Assembly: GCA_041565275.1 (NCBI GenBank)
Contig: JBFGVE010000008.1
Coordinates: 1 to 44,004, forward strand
DNA: 44,004 nt
Reading direction: 5' to 3'
Origin: CAWUKT01 sp041565275
GTDB taxonomy: Bacteria > Bacteroidota > Bacteroidia > J057 > JADKCL01
The notes under the pieces were generated by a model that saw only the letters and a program-made list of their open reading frames with translations, was not told the origin of the DNA and ran no database searches. This document shows positions 25,176 through 32,918 of this stretch, piece by piece. Position 1 is the stretch's first letter. Each line of letters begins with the position of its first letter. A program made the translations under genes and the position numbers.

Positions 25176-25805
25176 ATGAATCAAATCCAAGGGATTGAAA
25201 ACCTGATAATTGATTTAGGAGGTGTCCTTTACGCCATTGATCCTAAGCGAGTCATCCATGCGTTTTCCCTCCTGATGGGAGGGGGATCGGGTGATCTTAC
25301 CCATGTTACCCAACATGTAAATCACAATCCACTTTGGAAAATCTTTGAAAAGGGAGAGATCGTCGAGTCTGAATTCAGAAATAGGATCAGGGAGGACCTG
25401 GGCATTAATTCAAAGGATGTTGAAATTAATGCTGCATGGAATTCTATGCTGATCGGTCCATTTGAGGGAAGGTCTCAACTCTTGGGTCAACTGTCTGGTA
25501 GATACAGGCTGATCTTGTTGAGCAATACCAACTCCATTCACTTCAGGTATCTTTCCCCACATTCAAAATCTATTCTTGCCCCGTTTGAAAAACTGTTCCT
25601 CTCCTACCAGATGGGGCAACGAAAACCGGATCAGGAAATCTTCGAAAAAGTTTTGGCCTGGGGAAATTTCGATCCGTCCAAGACCCTCTTTATCGATGAT
25701 TCCCTGGTCAACGTCAAGGGAGCTCTTGCAGTTGGAATTCAAGCGAAGCATGTTGAAGAGAATAGTCAATTGACCTTCACAGACCTTTGTAGTGGCCTAT
25801 TATGA
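25176..25805 (+). CDS. HAD-superfamily hydrolase, IA subfamily
   Basis: A 209-residue cytosolic hydrolase of the haloacid dehalogenase superfamily. The nucleophile motif LIIDLGGVLYAID carries the first Asp (Asp13) while the second position is Gly, a common variant in the variant-3 IA group. Motif II is LILLSNTNSIH, motif III is the Lys in MGQRKPDQEIFEKVL, and motif IV is TLFIDDSLVNVKGALAVGI. A helical cap lies between motifs I and II. Relatives dephosphorylate sugar phosphates or nucleotides; the substrate cannot be read here. It has no close same-strand partner: 370 nt separate it from genes upstream and 259 nt from the MerR-type regulator downstream. Confidence 0.88.
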   Translation: MNQIQGIENLIIDLGGVLYAIDPKRVIHAFSLLMGGGSGDLTHVTQHVNHNPLWKIFEKGEIVESEFRNRIREDLGINSKDVEINAAWNSMLIGPFEGRSQLLGQLSGRYRLILLSNTNSIHFRYLSPHSKSILAPFEKLFLSYQMGQRKPDQEIFEKVLAWGNFDPSKTLFIDDSLVNVKGALAVGIQAKHVEENSQLTFTDLCSGLL

Positions 25806-25941
25806 CATCAATACTCTTTCACACACATATAGTGAGTTATAAAGCTTTTCTTGATACACATCCATATTCCCTACAGGATCTTCCAAATGACTCAATATAA
25901 CGCATTGGTTTTTCTAAAGCCGCCACCAGCACTCTCAGTAA

Positions 25942-25988
25942 AGGTGTAGAATAGAATTCCCCAAGAGGTAAATGCTTGGAATTCACCT
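25942..25988. repeat. Imperfect 47-nt palindrome upstream of the MerR-type gene
   Basis: AGGT (25942) pairs with ACCT (25988) and, after an 8-nt bulge, GAATTCC..CCAAG pairs with CTTGG..AATTC across the loop AGGTAAATG. It lies in the 259-nt gap between the HAD and MerR genes and could be an operator, an mRNA hairpin or the HAD gene terminator; there is no T-run after it. Confidence 0.4.
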
Positions 25989-26064
25989 CCATTATTGAGG
26001 AAATGCAAAAACTGAACTTATAAACAATACAGAACAATAGGCAGTTAAAGATCTGGTAAATTAC

Positions 26065-26949
26065 TTGATCAAAGTGGCAACTTATTCAATTCGAGATCTA
26101 GAGAAAATATCTGGTATTAAAGCCCATACTTTGCGTGTCTGGGAACACAGGTATGCTATCCTTCAACCCAAAAGAACCAAGACCAACATTCGCTACTACG
26201 ATGAAAGTGACCTCCGGCTCTTATTGAGTATTTCAATGCTCAATAGTCACGGGATAAAAATCTCAAAGATTGCAAAGATGGAGGCCAAAGAAGTCCACGG
26301 TCGTTGCAAAGAATTGTTGGAAGTCAGTGAAGAGTATGAAACTCAGATCAATTCACTTACGCTCTCCATGATTGAAATGGATGAGGACCGCTTTGAGAAA
26401 ATCATCTCAAATAACACACTTCGTTTTGGTTTTGAAGATACGGTTATAAAGATAATCATCCCCTTCTTTGAGAGGGTAGGTGTTCTATGGCAAACAGGCA
26501 CGATTCGGCCAGCTCAGGAGCATTTTATCAGCAATCTCATTCGTCAAAAGGTAATAGTAGCGATCGATGCTCAGGTAGTTCCCAAGAGACCTGATATTCC
26601 TCGCTATCTTTTGTTCCTCCCCGAGTATGAGACACACGAATTAAGTCTGTTATTTGCTTCATATTTGATCAGATCACGCGGCAACCGAGTCATTTACTTG
26701 GGGGCCAGCCTCCCAGAAGAAGATTTAAATTCCGTTTATGAGACCTATCGACCACATTTCCTTTACACAATTCTTACCATCAATCCGCCTAAGGAGTCAT
26801 CTTGTGATTTCCTAACAAGACTTGGCACCAGTTTTCCCAATTCAAAAATTCTTGCGTCTGGCCACGCTGCACTTGAGGCTAACCCCCAATCTACCAACGT
26901 CGAGATTCTTTATGAAATAAAAGATCTGATCCGTTTTTCAGAATATTAA
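26065..26949 (+). CDS. MerR-family regulator with B12-binding domain (CarH/LitR-like)
   Basis: A 294-residue transcription factor. Residues 5-75 are a MerR winged helix (YSIRDLEKISGIKAHTLRVWEHRYAILQPKR, IRYYDESDLRLLL). About 95-175 is the helical cap of B12-binding regulators, with Trp142 and Glu152-His153 spaced exactly as W131 and E141-H142 of Thermus CarH. About 180-290 is the Rossmann part, with EYETHELSLLFASYLIRSRGNRVIYLGASLP; His191 is the likely lower cobalamin ligand (ExHxxS instead of ExHxxG). The residue after Trp142 is Gln, where CarH has the His132 used in its light-adduct. Start is TTG; GTG 26074 is possible. It probably controls the sigma factor genes downstream, 262 nt away. 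Confidence 0.87.
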   Translation: MIKVATYSIRDLEKISGIKAHTLRVWEHRYAILQPKRTKTNIRYYDESDLRLLLSISMLNSHGIKISKIAKMEAKEVHGRCKELLEVSEEYETQINSLTLSMIEMDEDRFEKIISNNTLRFGFEDTVIKIIIPFFERVGVLWQTGTIRPAQEHFISNLIRQKVIVAIDAQVVPKRPDIPRYLLFLPEYETHELSLLFASYLIRSRGNRVIYLGASLPEEDLNSVYETYRPHFLYTILTINPPKESSCDFLTRLGTSFPNSKILASGHAALEANPQSTNVEILYEIKDLIRFSEY

Positions 26950-27112
26950 ATCTCCTAACCTTTCCTCCTGTAGCCTCTCATTGGCCACGCATGACATCTC
27001 CCCTCTGTTATTCTGGCAGTAAATCAGTCATAAAAACAGGAAGAACGGCCTACGCATGGCTTGGCACCCTTATTGCCGTAGTACTAATGGTACGGATGTA
27101 AAGCAAATATTT

Positions 27113-27120
27113 TACATTTG
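27113..27120 (+). promoter_or_regulatory. Putative -7 promoter element for the first sigma factor gene
   Basis: TACATTTG is an exact TAnnTTTG match, 91 nt upstream of ATG 27212. A transcript from it would begin near 27126, so the 27123-27170 hairpin would lie at its very 5' end or overlap the start. No good -33 TTTG is seen, which would suit an activator- or repressor-controlled promoter. Confidence 0.45.
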
Positions 27121-27122
27121 TG

Positions 27123-27170
27123 CGCTTAGTGTTAATAGCCCCGTATGCTTACTACAAGCAGCACTAAGTG
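27123..27170 (+). promoter_or_regulatory. Inverted/direct repeat pair upstream of the first sigma factor
   Basis: CGCTTAGTGTT (27123-27133) pairs with AGCACTAAGTG (27160-27170) in an 11-bp helix with two G-U pairs. The same arms form a 13-nt direct repeat of pattern CTWAGTGTTMATA (27125-27137 and 27164-27176), and CACTAAGTG is itself palindromic. Such paired sites just after a -7 element suit a dimeric regulator such as the adjacent MerR protein, or an mRNA leader structure. CGTATG (27142) and CATACG (27173) add an interleaved pairing. Confidence 0.4.
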
Positions 27171-27211
27171 TTCATACGTACGATTGGGCAAAAACCAATT
27201 AGAGAGAAAAA

Positions 27212-27724
27212 ATGAACTCAGTAGAATTCGATACAAAAATACAGGGTATGGCAAAGTATCTCAGGCCCTTCGCAATGAAGTTGGCACGCAATCCTGATAT
27301 GGCCGATGACCTGATGCAGGAAACCATGCTCAAAGCGATTTCTAATCGAGAGAAATTTTCTGCTGGTACAAATTTGAAAGCTTGGCTTTACACCATCATG
27401 AAGAATACCTTCATCACCCACTACCACAGAATGGTGAGAAAGAATACTTTTATCGATTCTACCGACAATTTACACTATATCAATTCACCTGCCAGTGTGA
27501 CTGAAAATGGATCTTCTGGCACTTTTGCCATGGAAGATATTCGGAAAGCAATTGGTAAATTGAAAGCGGAATACAGGACACCTTTTATGATGCATTTCAA
27601 TGGTTTTAAGTACCATGAAATTGCCGTCAAACTGGCTATTCCTATCGGAACAGTAAAGAATAGGATCCACATAGCGCGAAAACACCTCAAAAATGATCTC
27701 GATATCTACAGGGACGGAAAGTAA
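27212..27724 (+). CDS. ECF-type RNA polymerase sigma factor (first of two paralogues)
   Basis: A 170-residue sigma-70 family protein of the extracytoplasmic-function class. Region 2 covers about 12-80: FAMKLARNPDMADDLMQETMLKAISNREKF for core binding and -10 recognition, then AWLYTIMKNTFITHYHRM. Region 4 covers about 112-165, with FMMHFNGFKYHEIAVKLAIPIGTVKNRIHIARKHLK as the helix-turn-helix for the -35 element. No region 3 or sensor domain is present. No anti-sigma gene follows, so control is probably transcriptional. The neighbouring MerR/B12 regulator is the obvious candidate. Without gaps it aligns along its whole length with the sigma factor at 28239, about two thirds or more identical by eye. 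A strong terminator follows. Confidence 0.93.
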   Translation: MNSVEFDTKIQGMAKYLRPFAMKLARNPDMADDLMQETMLKAISNREKFSAGTNLKAWLYTIMKNTFITHYHRMVRKNTFIDSTDNLHYINSPASVTENGSSGTFAMEDIRKAIGKLKAEYRTPFMMHFNGFKYHEIAVKLAIPIGTVKNRIHIARKHLKNDLDIYRDGK

Positions 27725-27746
27725 TCATTACTGGAATAGTATTGAA

Positions 27747-27782
27747 GGAAAGGCCGCGCCGGGTGCGCGGCCTTTCCTCTTT
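27747..27782 (+). terminator. Strong terminator after the first sigma factor
   Basis: GGAAAGGCCGCGC (27747-27759) and GCGCGGCCTTTCC (27765-27777) form a perfect 13-bp stem with loop CGGGT, followed by a T-rich TCTTTCT. It separates the two sigma genes into independent transcripts. Confidence 0.88.
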
Positions 27783-28070
27783 CTATGGACCATATATGCC
27801 GAAGAACGCTCTCCCAATAGCCTATTTAAGAACTTCACATCTTGCTTAATTTTCTCTTGAAAGGGTTTCCTAGAATGAGATACTCCATAGATTAGAATTA
27901 AAAAAGATAATACGAGGGAATACGAGGACCATAGGAGATTCAACCATTTTAGTCTCTTCAAGGGATCATTCAATCGAATAATCTGTTTATGTTTATTGGA
28001 ACATTTAATAAACACACATAAATAATTTATTATCGATAATTCAATAATTACTGAAATTTTATTTTGATAG

Positions 28071-28089
28071 AACATTGATAATCAATGTT
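28071..28089. promoter_or_regulatory. Perfect 19-nt palindrome, candidate operator
   Basis: AACATTGATAATCAATGTT has 9-nt arms around a central A. Its length and odd symmetry are typical of MerR-type operators. It lies 150 nt upstream of the second sigma gene. Confidence 0.45.
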
Positions 28090-28096
28090 TACAATT

Positions 28097-28114
28097 AATA
28101 TATTGCAATATATT
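28097..28114. promoter_or_regulatory. Perfect 18-nt palindrome, candidate operator
   Basis: AATATATTGCAATATATT equals its own reverse complement. It is 7 nt from the palindrome at 28071-28089. In such AT-rich DNA chance is possible, but two perfect palindromes side by side are notable. Confidence 0.4.
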
Positions 28115-28153
28115 TAAGGAGCATACCTAATTGGATTATTTATTTTGATATAA

Positions 28154-28191
28154 TTTTTGCTTGATTTATTAAACAAGGTGTTATATCTTTA
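28154..28191 (+). promoter_or_regulatory. Putative promoter of the second sigma gene
   Basis: TTTTTG (28154-28159) and TATCTTTA (28184-28191) are 24 nt apart; the latter is one base from TAnnTTTG. The distance to ATG 28239 leaves a leader of about 40 nt. Spacing is at the long end. Confidence 0.3.
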
Positions 28192-28238
28192 TATCAGCGT
28201 TATAACATATATGTCACAATTAAAGTAAACAAAACAAC

Positions 28239-28745
28239 ATGGCTACTGTAGATTTCGATGCTAAGCTTATTGGGATAAACAGGTTTCTCCGTCCCTTCGC
28301 ACTTAAACTCACCCGCGATCTGGATGATGCTGAAGATTTAATTCAAGAAACGATGGTGAAAGCTATCAGCAATCGTGACAAATTCACTGAAGGAACCAAC
28401 CTCAAGGCATGGTTGTACACCATCATGAAGAATACTTTTATTACGCACTATCACAGAGCGGTTCGTCGCAATACGTTTATTGATACTACAGACAACCTTC
28501 ATTATCTCAACTCTCCTAATCATGTCACTACCAACGGCTCATCCTCTACCTTTGCGCTGGAGGACATCAACGAAGCAATCCAAAAGTTGAAACCAGAGTT
28601 TAAAAATCCATTCATGATGCACTTCAATGGTTATAAATACCATGAAATCGCAGATGAATTGGGAATTCCAATTGGAACTGTGAAGAACAGAATTCACATC
28701 GCCCGCAAGCATCTTAAAGAAGATTTAAAAACATACAAGAATTAG
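28239..28745 (+). CDS. ECF-type RNA polymerase sigma factor (second paralogue)
   Basis: A 168-residue sigma factor with the same layout as the first: region 2 with FALKLTRDLDDAEDLIQETMVKAISNRDKF, and region 4 with FMMHFNGYKYHEIADELGIPIGTVKNRIHIARKHLK. The stretch GTNLKAWLYTIMKNTFITHY is identical in the two proteins. The recognition helix, IPIGTVKNRIHIARKHLK, is also identical, so both probably read the same -35 element. Differences concentrate in the first 30 residues and in the linker (NSPNHVTTNGSSS versus NSPASVTENGSSG). Its upstream region differs completely from that of the first copy, suggesting separate control of two near-equivalent sigma factors. No anti-sigma gene follows. Confidence 0.93.
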   Translation: MATVDFDAKLIGINRFLRPFALKLTRDLDDAEDLIQETMVKAISNRDKFTEGTNLKAWLYTIMKNTFITHYHRAVRRNTFIDTTDNLHYLNSPNHVTTNGSSSTFALEDINEAIQKLKPEFKNPFMMHFNGYKYHEIADELGIPIGTVKNRIHIARKHLKEDLKTYKN

Positions 28746-28797
28746 AGCAACCTTAGTTTCTTCAGGTCTTTACACAGTTGATCCTTGCTCTTGTCCT

Positions 28798-29205
28798 TCA
28801 ATTGGGTACAAGCTGAAGTTGAACTTCTCCAAAATCTGTAGAGATTATTTCTGCTGACTGAATACGGAAGTGCCAGCTTTTACTCCCTTCTTCTTCGAGA
28901 TGCTTATTTCTCCAAGTGATGTGTACCGTATTTCCACGAATTTTATACTTACCAGATTGATAGAGCAATTCCTGATTGTTGTCCATGGGTTCACTGTGAT
29001 CAGGGTCGCGGATCACTTCAGATAAATCCACTGAATTCAGAAAATCGTTTAGGTTTAAATCAGCCTGACTGGCCGTCTTGCATAACCAAGTTCCATCTTC
29101 ATAGAATATATAGTACAGATAATAACTTTCTTCTTTTCGCTCTCCTCCATCGAAGCGAATGTGGAACTGCTCGTTTGAACGATAAAATACATTGTAAATT
29201 AACAT
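28798..29205 (-). CDS. Hypothetical protein, about 135 residues
   Basis: I do not recognise it. I place the start at ATG 29205; the longer frame begins at a TTG (29229) inside the terminator stem region. It has no signal peptide and no membrane segment. The composition is aromatic and charged, with alternating beta-like strands (QFHIRFDGGERKEESYYLYYIFYEDGTWLCK, KYKIRGNTVHITWRN, SWHFRIQSAEIISTDF). This resembles lipocalin-like or META-like small cytosolic beta proteins, but nothing specific. It lies downstream of the T9SS giant gene's terminator on the same strand, so it must have its own promoter or rely on read-through. Convergent with the second sigma gene. Confidence 0.6.
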   Translation of the reverse strand: MLIYNVFYRSNEQFHIRFDGGERKEESYYLYYIFYEDGTWLCKTASQADLNLNDFLNSVDLSEVIRDPDHSEPMDNNQELLYQSGKYKIRGNTVHITWRNKHLEEEGSKSWHFRIQSAEIISTDFGEVQLQLVPN

Positions 29206-29229
29206 ACTGTTGCCATGTAAAAGGGCCAA

Positions 29230-29263
29230 AAAGGGCTACTCTTTTGGACAGGAGTAGCCCTTT
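29230..29263 (-). terminator. Terminator after the giant T9SS protein gene
   Basis: AAAGGGCTACTC (29230-29241) pairs with GAGTAGCCCTTT (29252-29263) in a perfect 12-bp stem with a 10-nt loop. On the minus strand it is followed by TTTGG, 23 nt after the stop at 29286. Confidence 0.85.
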
Positions 29264-29285
29264 CTGGTTAACTTATAAATTGCTG

Positions 29286-32200
29286 CTATTCTACAACAAT
29301 TTTCTCGATTTGTGTCTTATCCCCTGCAGTGAATTTTAGGAAATAAATACCACTCACTATCTCCAGTTCTATCTCCTCAGAAAATCCCCCTGATCGTGAA
29401 CCAAAGTCACGTTCCTTGATCACTCGACCTTGCAAGTCTGTGATCTGCCATGCCACGGGTACGGTTCCGGTCAACTCAGTCATCACCCGGAATCTACCTT
29501 GGTTGGGATTGGGATAGACAAAGAGCCTATTGTCGAGGCCATCGTTGATATTGATCAGGCATTTGATGTCCACAGTAAGGAAGGTTGTATCACTTCCACA
29601 ACTATTCGATGCTACGTGGATAACATTGTAGCTACCGTATCCTGCGGGTCTGTAATCATTGCTTGGATTAGGAGCGGTACTAGTGTTCCCGTCCCCAAAG
29701 TCCCAGAAGTAGGTATCCACAATTCCAGTAGACAAATCCGAGAAATCAATGACCGGACAATTTGTTGTATCGAATCCAGCATCAGAATTTGGAATTGCGG
29801 GTCCGGGGCTCAAGAGGATACTGTCAGCCCACTGGCACCCGTTAGAATCGGTTGCGATGGCCCATAAATTTGAGACGACCAAAGGACAAACTGTTTCTGT
29901 AATGGCGCCTGTGGACCAAATATGGGAATAGCTTGGATCGGTAAGACCCGTAGAAAAACAGGAAGAGCCTCCCTGGCAAGCAGTTGTGTCAGGGCCCAAA
30001 CTAAACTGTGGTAAGGGAACAATGAAAGTGGAGATCGTATCCGCAGAATTACATCCATTGGTATCGGTAACAGCCACAGAGACAGTGGTCGCAGTATTGA
30101 CGTTAATGGAAGGAGTTGTATCGGTATTAGACCAAAGCACATTCGGATAAACCAAGCTATCCACGCCTAATGTTGCTGAGGTTCCGATACAGATATTTAG
30201 GTAGCTGCCAAGGTCCACTTTCGGAGTCGCATTGATAGCTATGAAAATGGTATCCATTCCACAGAAGCCGAGTGAGTCGGTATAAGTCAAAACATAGTTT
30301 CCGGTACCAGCCATGGTTACAGTCTGGACCGAATCCCAAGCAACTCCAAAGGGTCCGGAGAGTGAATCCCAGGCAAAGGTACCGTTCAGAGGTAGATCAG
30401 GACTCAATGTGACATCTTCACAGACAATAGTATCATTGCCCAGATCAACAGCAGGAGTCGTCGCGATCGAAAAATCGTCAAATGCGATTCCATCATATTG
30501 AAAAGAGGAATTAGACATAAAGTGAATGCGGAACCGTACGCTACTTTGTGCACTGATGTTGTCCAGATTATGCTTTGCAAATACGTAACCTTCCGAGCCA
30601 CCATTCCCACCGGATCTTCCCGACCAGCCTGCACTGTTAAGTGCACTGACGTCAGGGTCGTTGTACCAATTGAACGGATCGTTGAAGTTTCCGACTTCAG
30701 TCCAAGTGACACCACCATCAAGTGAATATTCGAGGACTGCACCATCGGCTCCCGGCTGGGTTTCCCACCAGATATTGAGTCCCACCCAGGGATTGCTAAT
30801 AGCAGATAAATCGAAGCATGGTCCTTCCACATAGCTGTCGGCATCATTCTCATAATTCACAAACCCGGTAGTTCCGGTCACCCAGGCTTTTGAGCCGGAA
30901 GCAGCTCCCTGGATATTCAATTTAAAGGGTGTGCCCAATTCCCAATCGTTTGCTATACCGCCCGAGACCCAAAGACCATTTACGGTCTCAAAATCTTCGA
31001 CATAAGGGAAAGTGGAAATCAGTGGGAAATTGATAATGGTAGCCAGGGAAGTATCGTTCTCGGAGAATAAATCCTCCGAAACCACAGTATAGGCTTGGAA
31101 ATCGTAGGACCCTGTAGCGGACAGATCTACTGTAGTGCTGAATACATAGGTGTAGATAGAGTCCGGTGGAATGGAATCGTTTATCATCTCACATACCGGA
31201 ATGCCACCGTTTACGGTATAACAGACCTGGGGATTGAATAGGGTATGTGAGCCTTCATTGATAATATCAATACTGACAGTATCTGAACTGCTGAGCAGGC
31301 AACCGTTCTGAGGTGAATTGACTGCAACTACACCGACGTTAATGATCGTGTCGCTCAATAAGAAATTATCAATGCCAAATCCTTCAGCCACCACCACACC
31401 ACTATTTGAGGAGAAAGCAAAGCGGAGCAGCACCTCAGAGTTGCCAGCCGAACCGGTAAGTCGGTTGTTTGCAGTTCTCCAAACCCCAGGCTGGCCGGAA
31501 TTGCCATCCCACCATTCGTTGAAGAGATCATTGTACCAATTTCTGCTGGCTCCGGACGCTACCACTTTGCTCCAGGTATTGCCTGCATCAGTTGACATTT
31601 CCAACCATCCCTCATCGCAGCACGTCTCAGTATTGTAAAGATGTGAAAATGCGATGAATGGATCTGCAGTTGATCCCGATAAATCAAAGCAAGGTGACCG
31701 TAGATAAGTAACCTCATTGGCTTGGCTTAAATAGGTGCCATTTAGGTTGGTCACCCAGGCATTTGTACCGGAAGCAGCAGCCGGAATAAAGGTGGCGGTA
31801 GGCGATCCCCATTCCCATTGGGTAAGGTTGGTATCTCCCACGAATTCCCAGTTGCCGTTACTTGACTCAAAATCCTCAATGTAGGGGGGAGATACCAGAA
31901 GTCCGTAATTTAGAATGGCTTGATCGAAAAGGGTATCATTGATCGAATTGGCATCACCCGAAGCAGTCACCCAGGCACTAAAAGAGTGTGGTCCGGGAGC
32001 CGTAACATCTGCGGGAGCAGCAAAATCGATGGTGATGGAGTCGCCGGAGTCAACCGTATCTGTATAGGTCTGACAGACAGGAGGTTGTCCGTCCAATGAA
32101 TAGCAGACAGTTGGACCGATCACGCTGTCCAATCCATAATTTGCAATCTGAACGGTGACAGTTTCACTGGTCATACCGCAACCTGAAATAGGAGAATCAA

Positions 32201-32780
32201 GGGAGACCACTGCCATATCCACAGGGGGGATGGGGTTGATATTCAGGCCATAATCTTCGACTTCACCATAACTAAGGCTGGTTGCACAGGAGTCAGCGTG
32301 GGTTAAGGCGGTAGAACCGAACCTGCACATTACCCTCAGGCGGGTAGAGCCTATGGTTGCATTGGCAGGAATATTGATCATGGACGAAATCGTCTGGCCT
32401 GCACCTGCATAGCCAATGTCAAAGAATTCACCGGCATCCGCAAAATCCTGATCCTGATTGAGATCAATAAAAACCACAAAATATTGGCCCCATGATGAAC
32501 CAGGTTTAACTGTGATTTGGTGTGTGCTGCTTTGAATAACAGTGGTCGAAATTGTGGCTGAGTAATTGGAGTAGTTGGCAGAAGTAATACTACAACCAGT
32601 TCCTATCTGATTTATTGTCACAAATTGCACATCGTCAACGAAATCCCCCGATGGACAAGAAGAATTGTTATAAGTCGGCAAGCAGTACTGAGCATTTACA
32701 ACCGAGCCTGTAACACAGGTAAAAATAAGTCCAAGAAAAAGGTTCAATAGATTTAGATTTTTGATTTGGGTTGATCTCAT
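29286..32780 (-). CDS. Giant secreted multidomain protein with T9SS type A sorting domain
   Basis: A 1164-residue exported protein. A signal peptide (about 1-30) is followed by a GEVED domain (about 32-185: CPSGDFVDDVQFVTI, FVVFIDLNQDQDFADAGEFFDIG, GEVEDYGLNI). Then come two repeats of a CARDB-like Ig module and a jelly-roll/MAM-like module, each starting with a line like VVSLDSPISGCGMTSETVTVQI and then PYIEDFES or PYVEDFET. Next are Ig-like segments beginning LGNDTIVCEDV, LGSYLNICIGT and LGPDTTACQGG, a PKD domain (TYFWDFGDGNTST), and a T9SS type A tail (RLFVYPNPNQGRFRV ... GIYFLKF). It is a cell-surface adhesin-like protein, ligand unknown. A -7 element lies at 32843-32850. Confidence 0.92.
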   Translation of the reverse strand: MRSTQIKNLNLLNLFLGLIFTCVTGSVVNAQYCLPTYNNSSCPSGDFVDDVQFVTINQIGTGCSITSANYSNYSATISTTVIQSSTHQITVKPGSSWGQYFVVFIDLNQDQDFADAGEFFDIGYAGAGQTISSMINIPANATIGSTRLRVMCRFGSTALTHADSCATSLSYGEVEDYGLNINPIPPVDMAVVSLDSPISGCGMTSETVTVQIANYGLDSVIGPTVCYSLDGQPPVCQTYTDTVDSGDSITIDFAAPADVTAPGPHSFSAWVTASGDANSINDTLFDQAILNYGLLVSPPYIEDFESSNGNWEFVGDTNLTQWEWGSPTATFIPAAASGTNAWVTNLNGTYLSQANEVTYLRSPCFDLSGSTADPFIAFSHLYNTETCCDEGWLEMSTDAGNTWSKVVASGASRNWYNDLFNEWWDGNSGQPGVWRTANNRLTGSAGNSEVLLRFAFSSNSGVVVAEGFGIDNFLLSDTIINVGVVAVNSPQNGCLLSSSDTVSIDIINEGSHTLFNPQVCYTVNGGIPVCEMINDSIPPDSIYTYVFSTTVDLSATGSYDFQAYTVVSEDLFSENDTSLATIINFPLISTFPYVEDFETVNGLWVSGGIANDWELGTPFKLNIQGAASGSKAWVTGTTGFVNYENDADSYVEGPCFDLSAISNPWVGLNIWWETQPGADGAVLEYSLDGGVTWTEVGNFNDPFNWYNDPDVSALNSAGWSGRSGGNGGSEGYVFAKHNLDNISAQSSVRFRIHFMSNSSFQYDGIAFDDFSIATTPAVDLGNDTIVCEDVTLSPDLPLNGTFAWDSLSGPFGVAWDSVQTVTMAGTGNYVLTYTDSLGFCGMDTIFIAINATPKVDLGSYLNICIGTSATLGVDSLVYPNVLWSNTDTTPSINVNTATTVSVAVTDTNGCNSADTISTFIVPLPQFSLGPDTTACQGGSSCFSTGLTDPSYSHIWSTGAITETVCPLVVSNLWAIATDSNGCQWADSILLSPGPAIPNSDAGFDTTNCPVIDFSDLSTGIVDTYFWDFGDGNTSTAPNPSNDYRPAGYGSYNVIHVASNSCGSDTTFLTVDIKCLININDGLDNRLFVYPNPNQGRFRVMTELTGTVPVAWQITDLQGRVIKERDFGSRSGGFSEEIELEIVSGIYFLKFTAGDKTQIEKIVVE

Positions 32781-32842
32781 GTTCTAATAATTGATGTTGA
32801 TTCTCAATATCGCAATAAATTCAGCTCAAAACCCTGATTTTT

Positions 32843-32850
32843 CAAAGTTA
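32843..32850 (-). promoter_or_regulatory. Putative -7 promoter element for the giant T9SS protein
   Basis: The minus strand reads TAACTTTG, an exact TAnnTTTG match, 62 nt upstream of ATG 32780. A -33 element is not evident. Confidence 0.4.
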
Positions 32851-32918
32851 ATCACCAATATTCTTTTAGTTCTGTTTTGTAGACATTGTTGTCTCCTGCT
32901 ACCTTTTTTCTACTTCAG

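Larger units (their letters stand above)
27725..28238. other. AT-rich 514-nt gap between the sigma genes
   Basis: It holds the terminator (27747-27777), then very AT-rich DNA with two perfect palindromes (28071-28089, 28097-28114) and the putative promoter of the second sigma gene. An open frame on the minus strand (28075-27728) reads through the terminator and is not convincing as a gene. Confidence 0.6.

Noticed and set aside
25837..26037. Minus-strand 66-codon frame between the HAD and MerR genes
   Set aside because: Covers the long palindrome and has no coding-like features or neighbours on that strand.
27728..28075. Minus-strand open frame of 115 codons with one hydrophobic stretch
   Set aside because: It runs through the perfect terminator stem at 27747-27777, lies in very AT-rich DNA and has no recognisable family or usable upstream signals.
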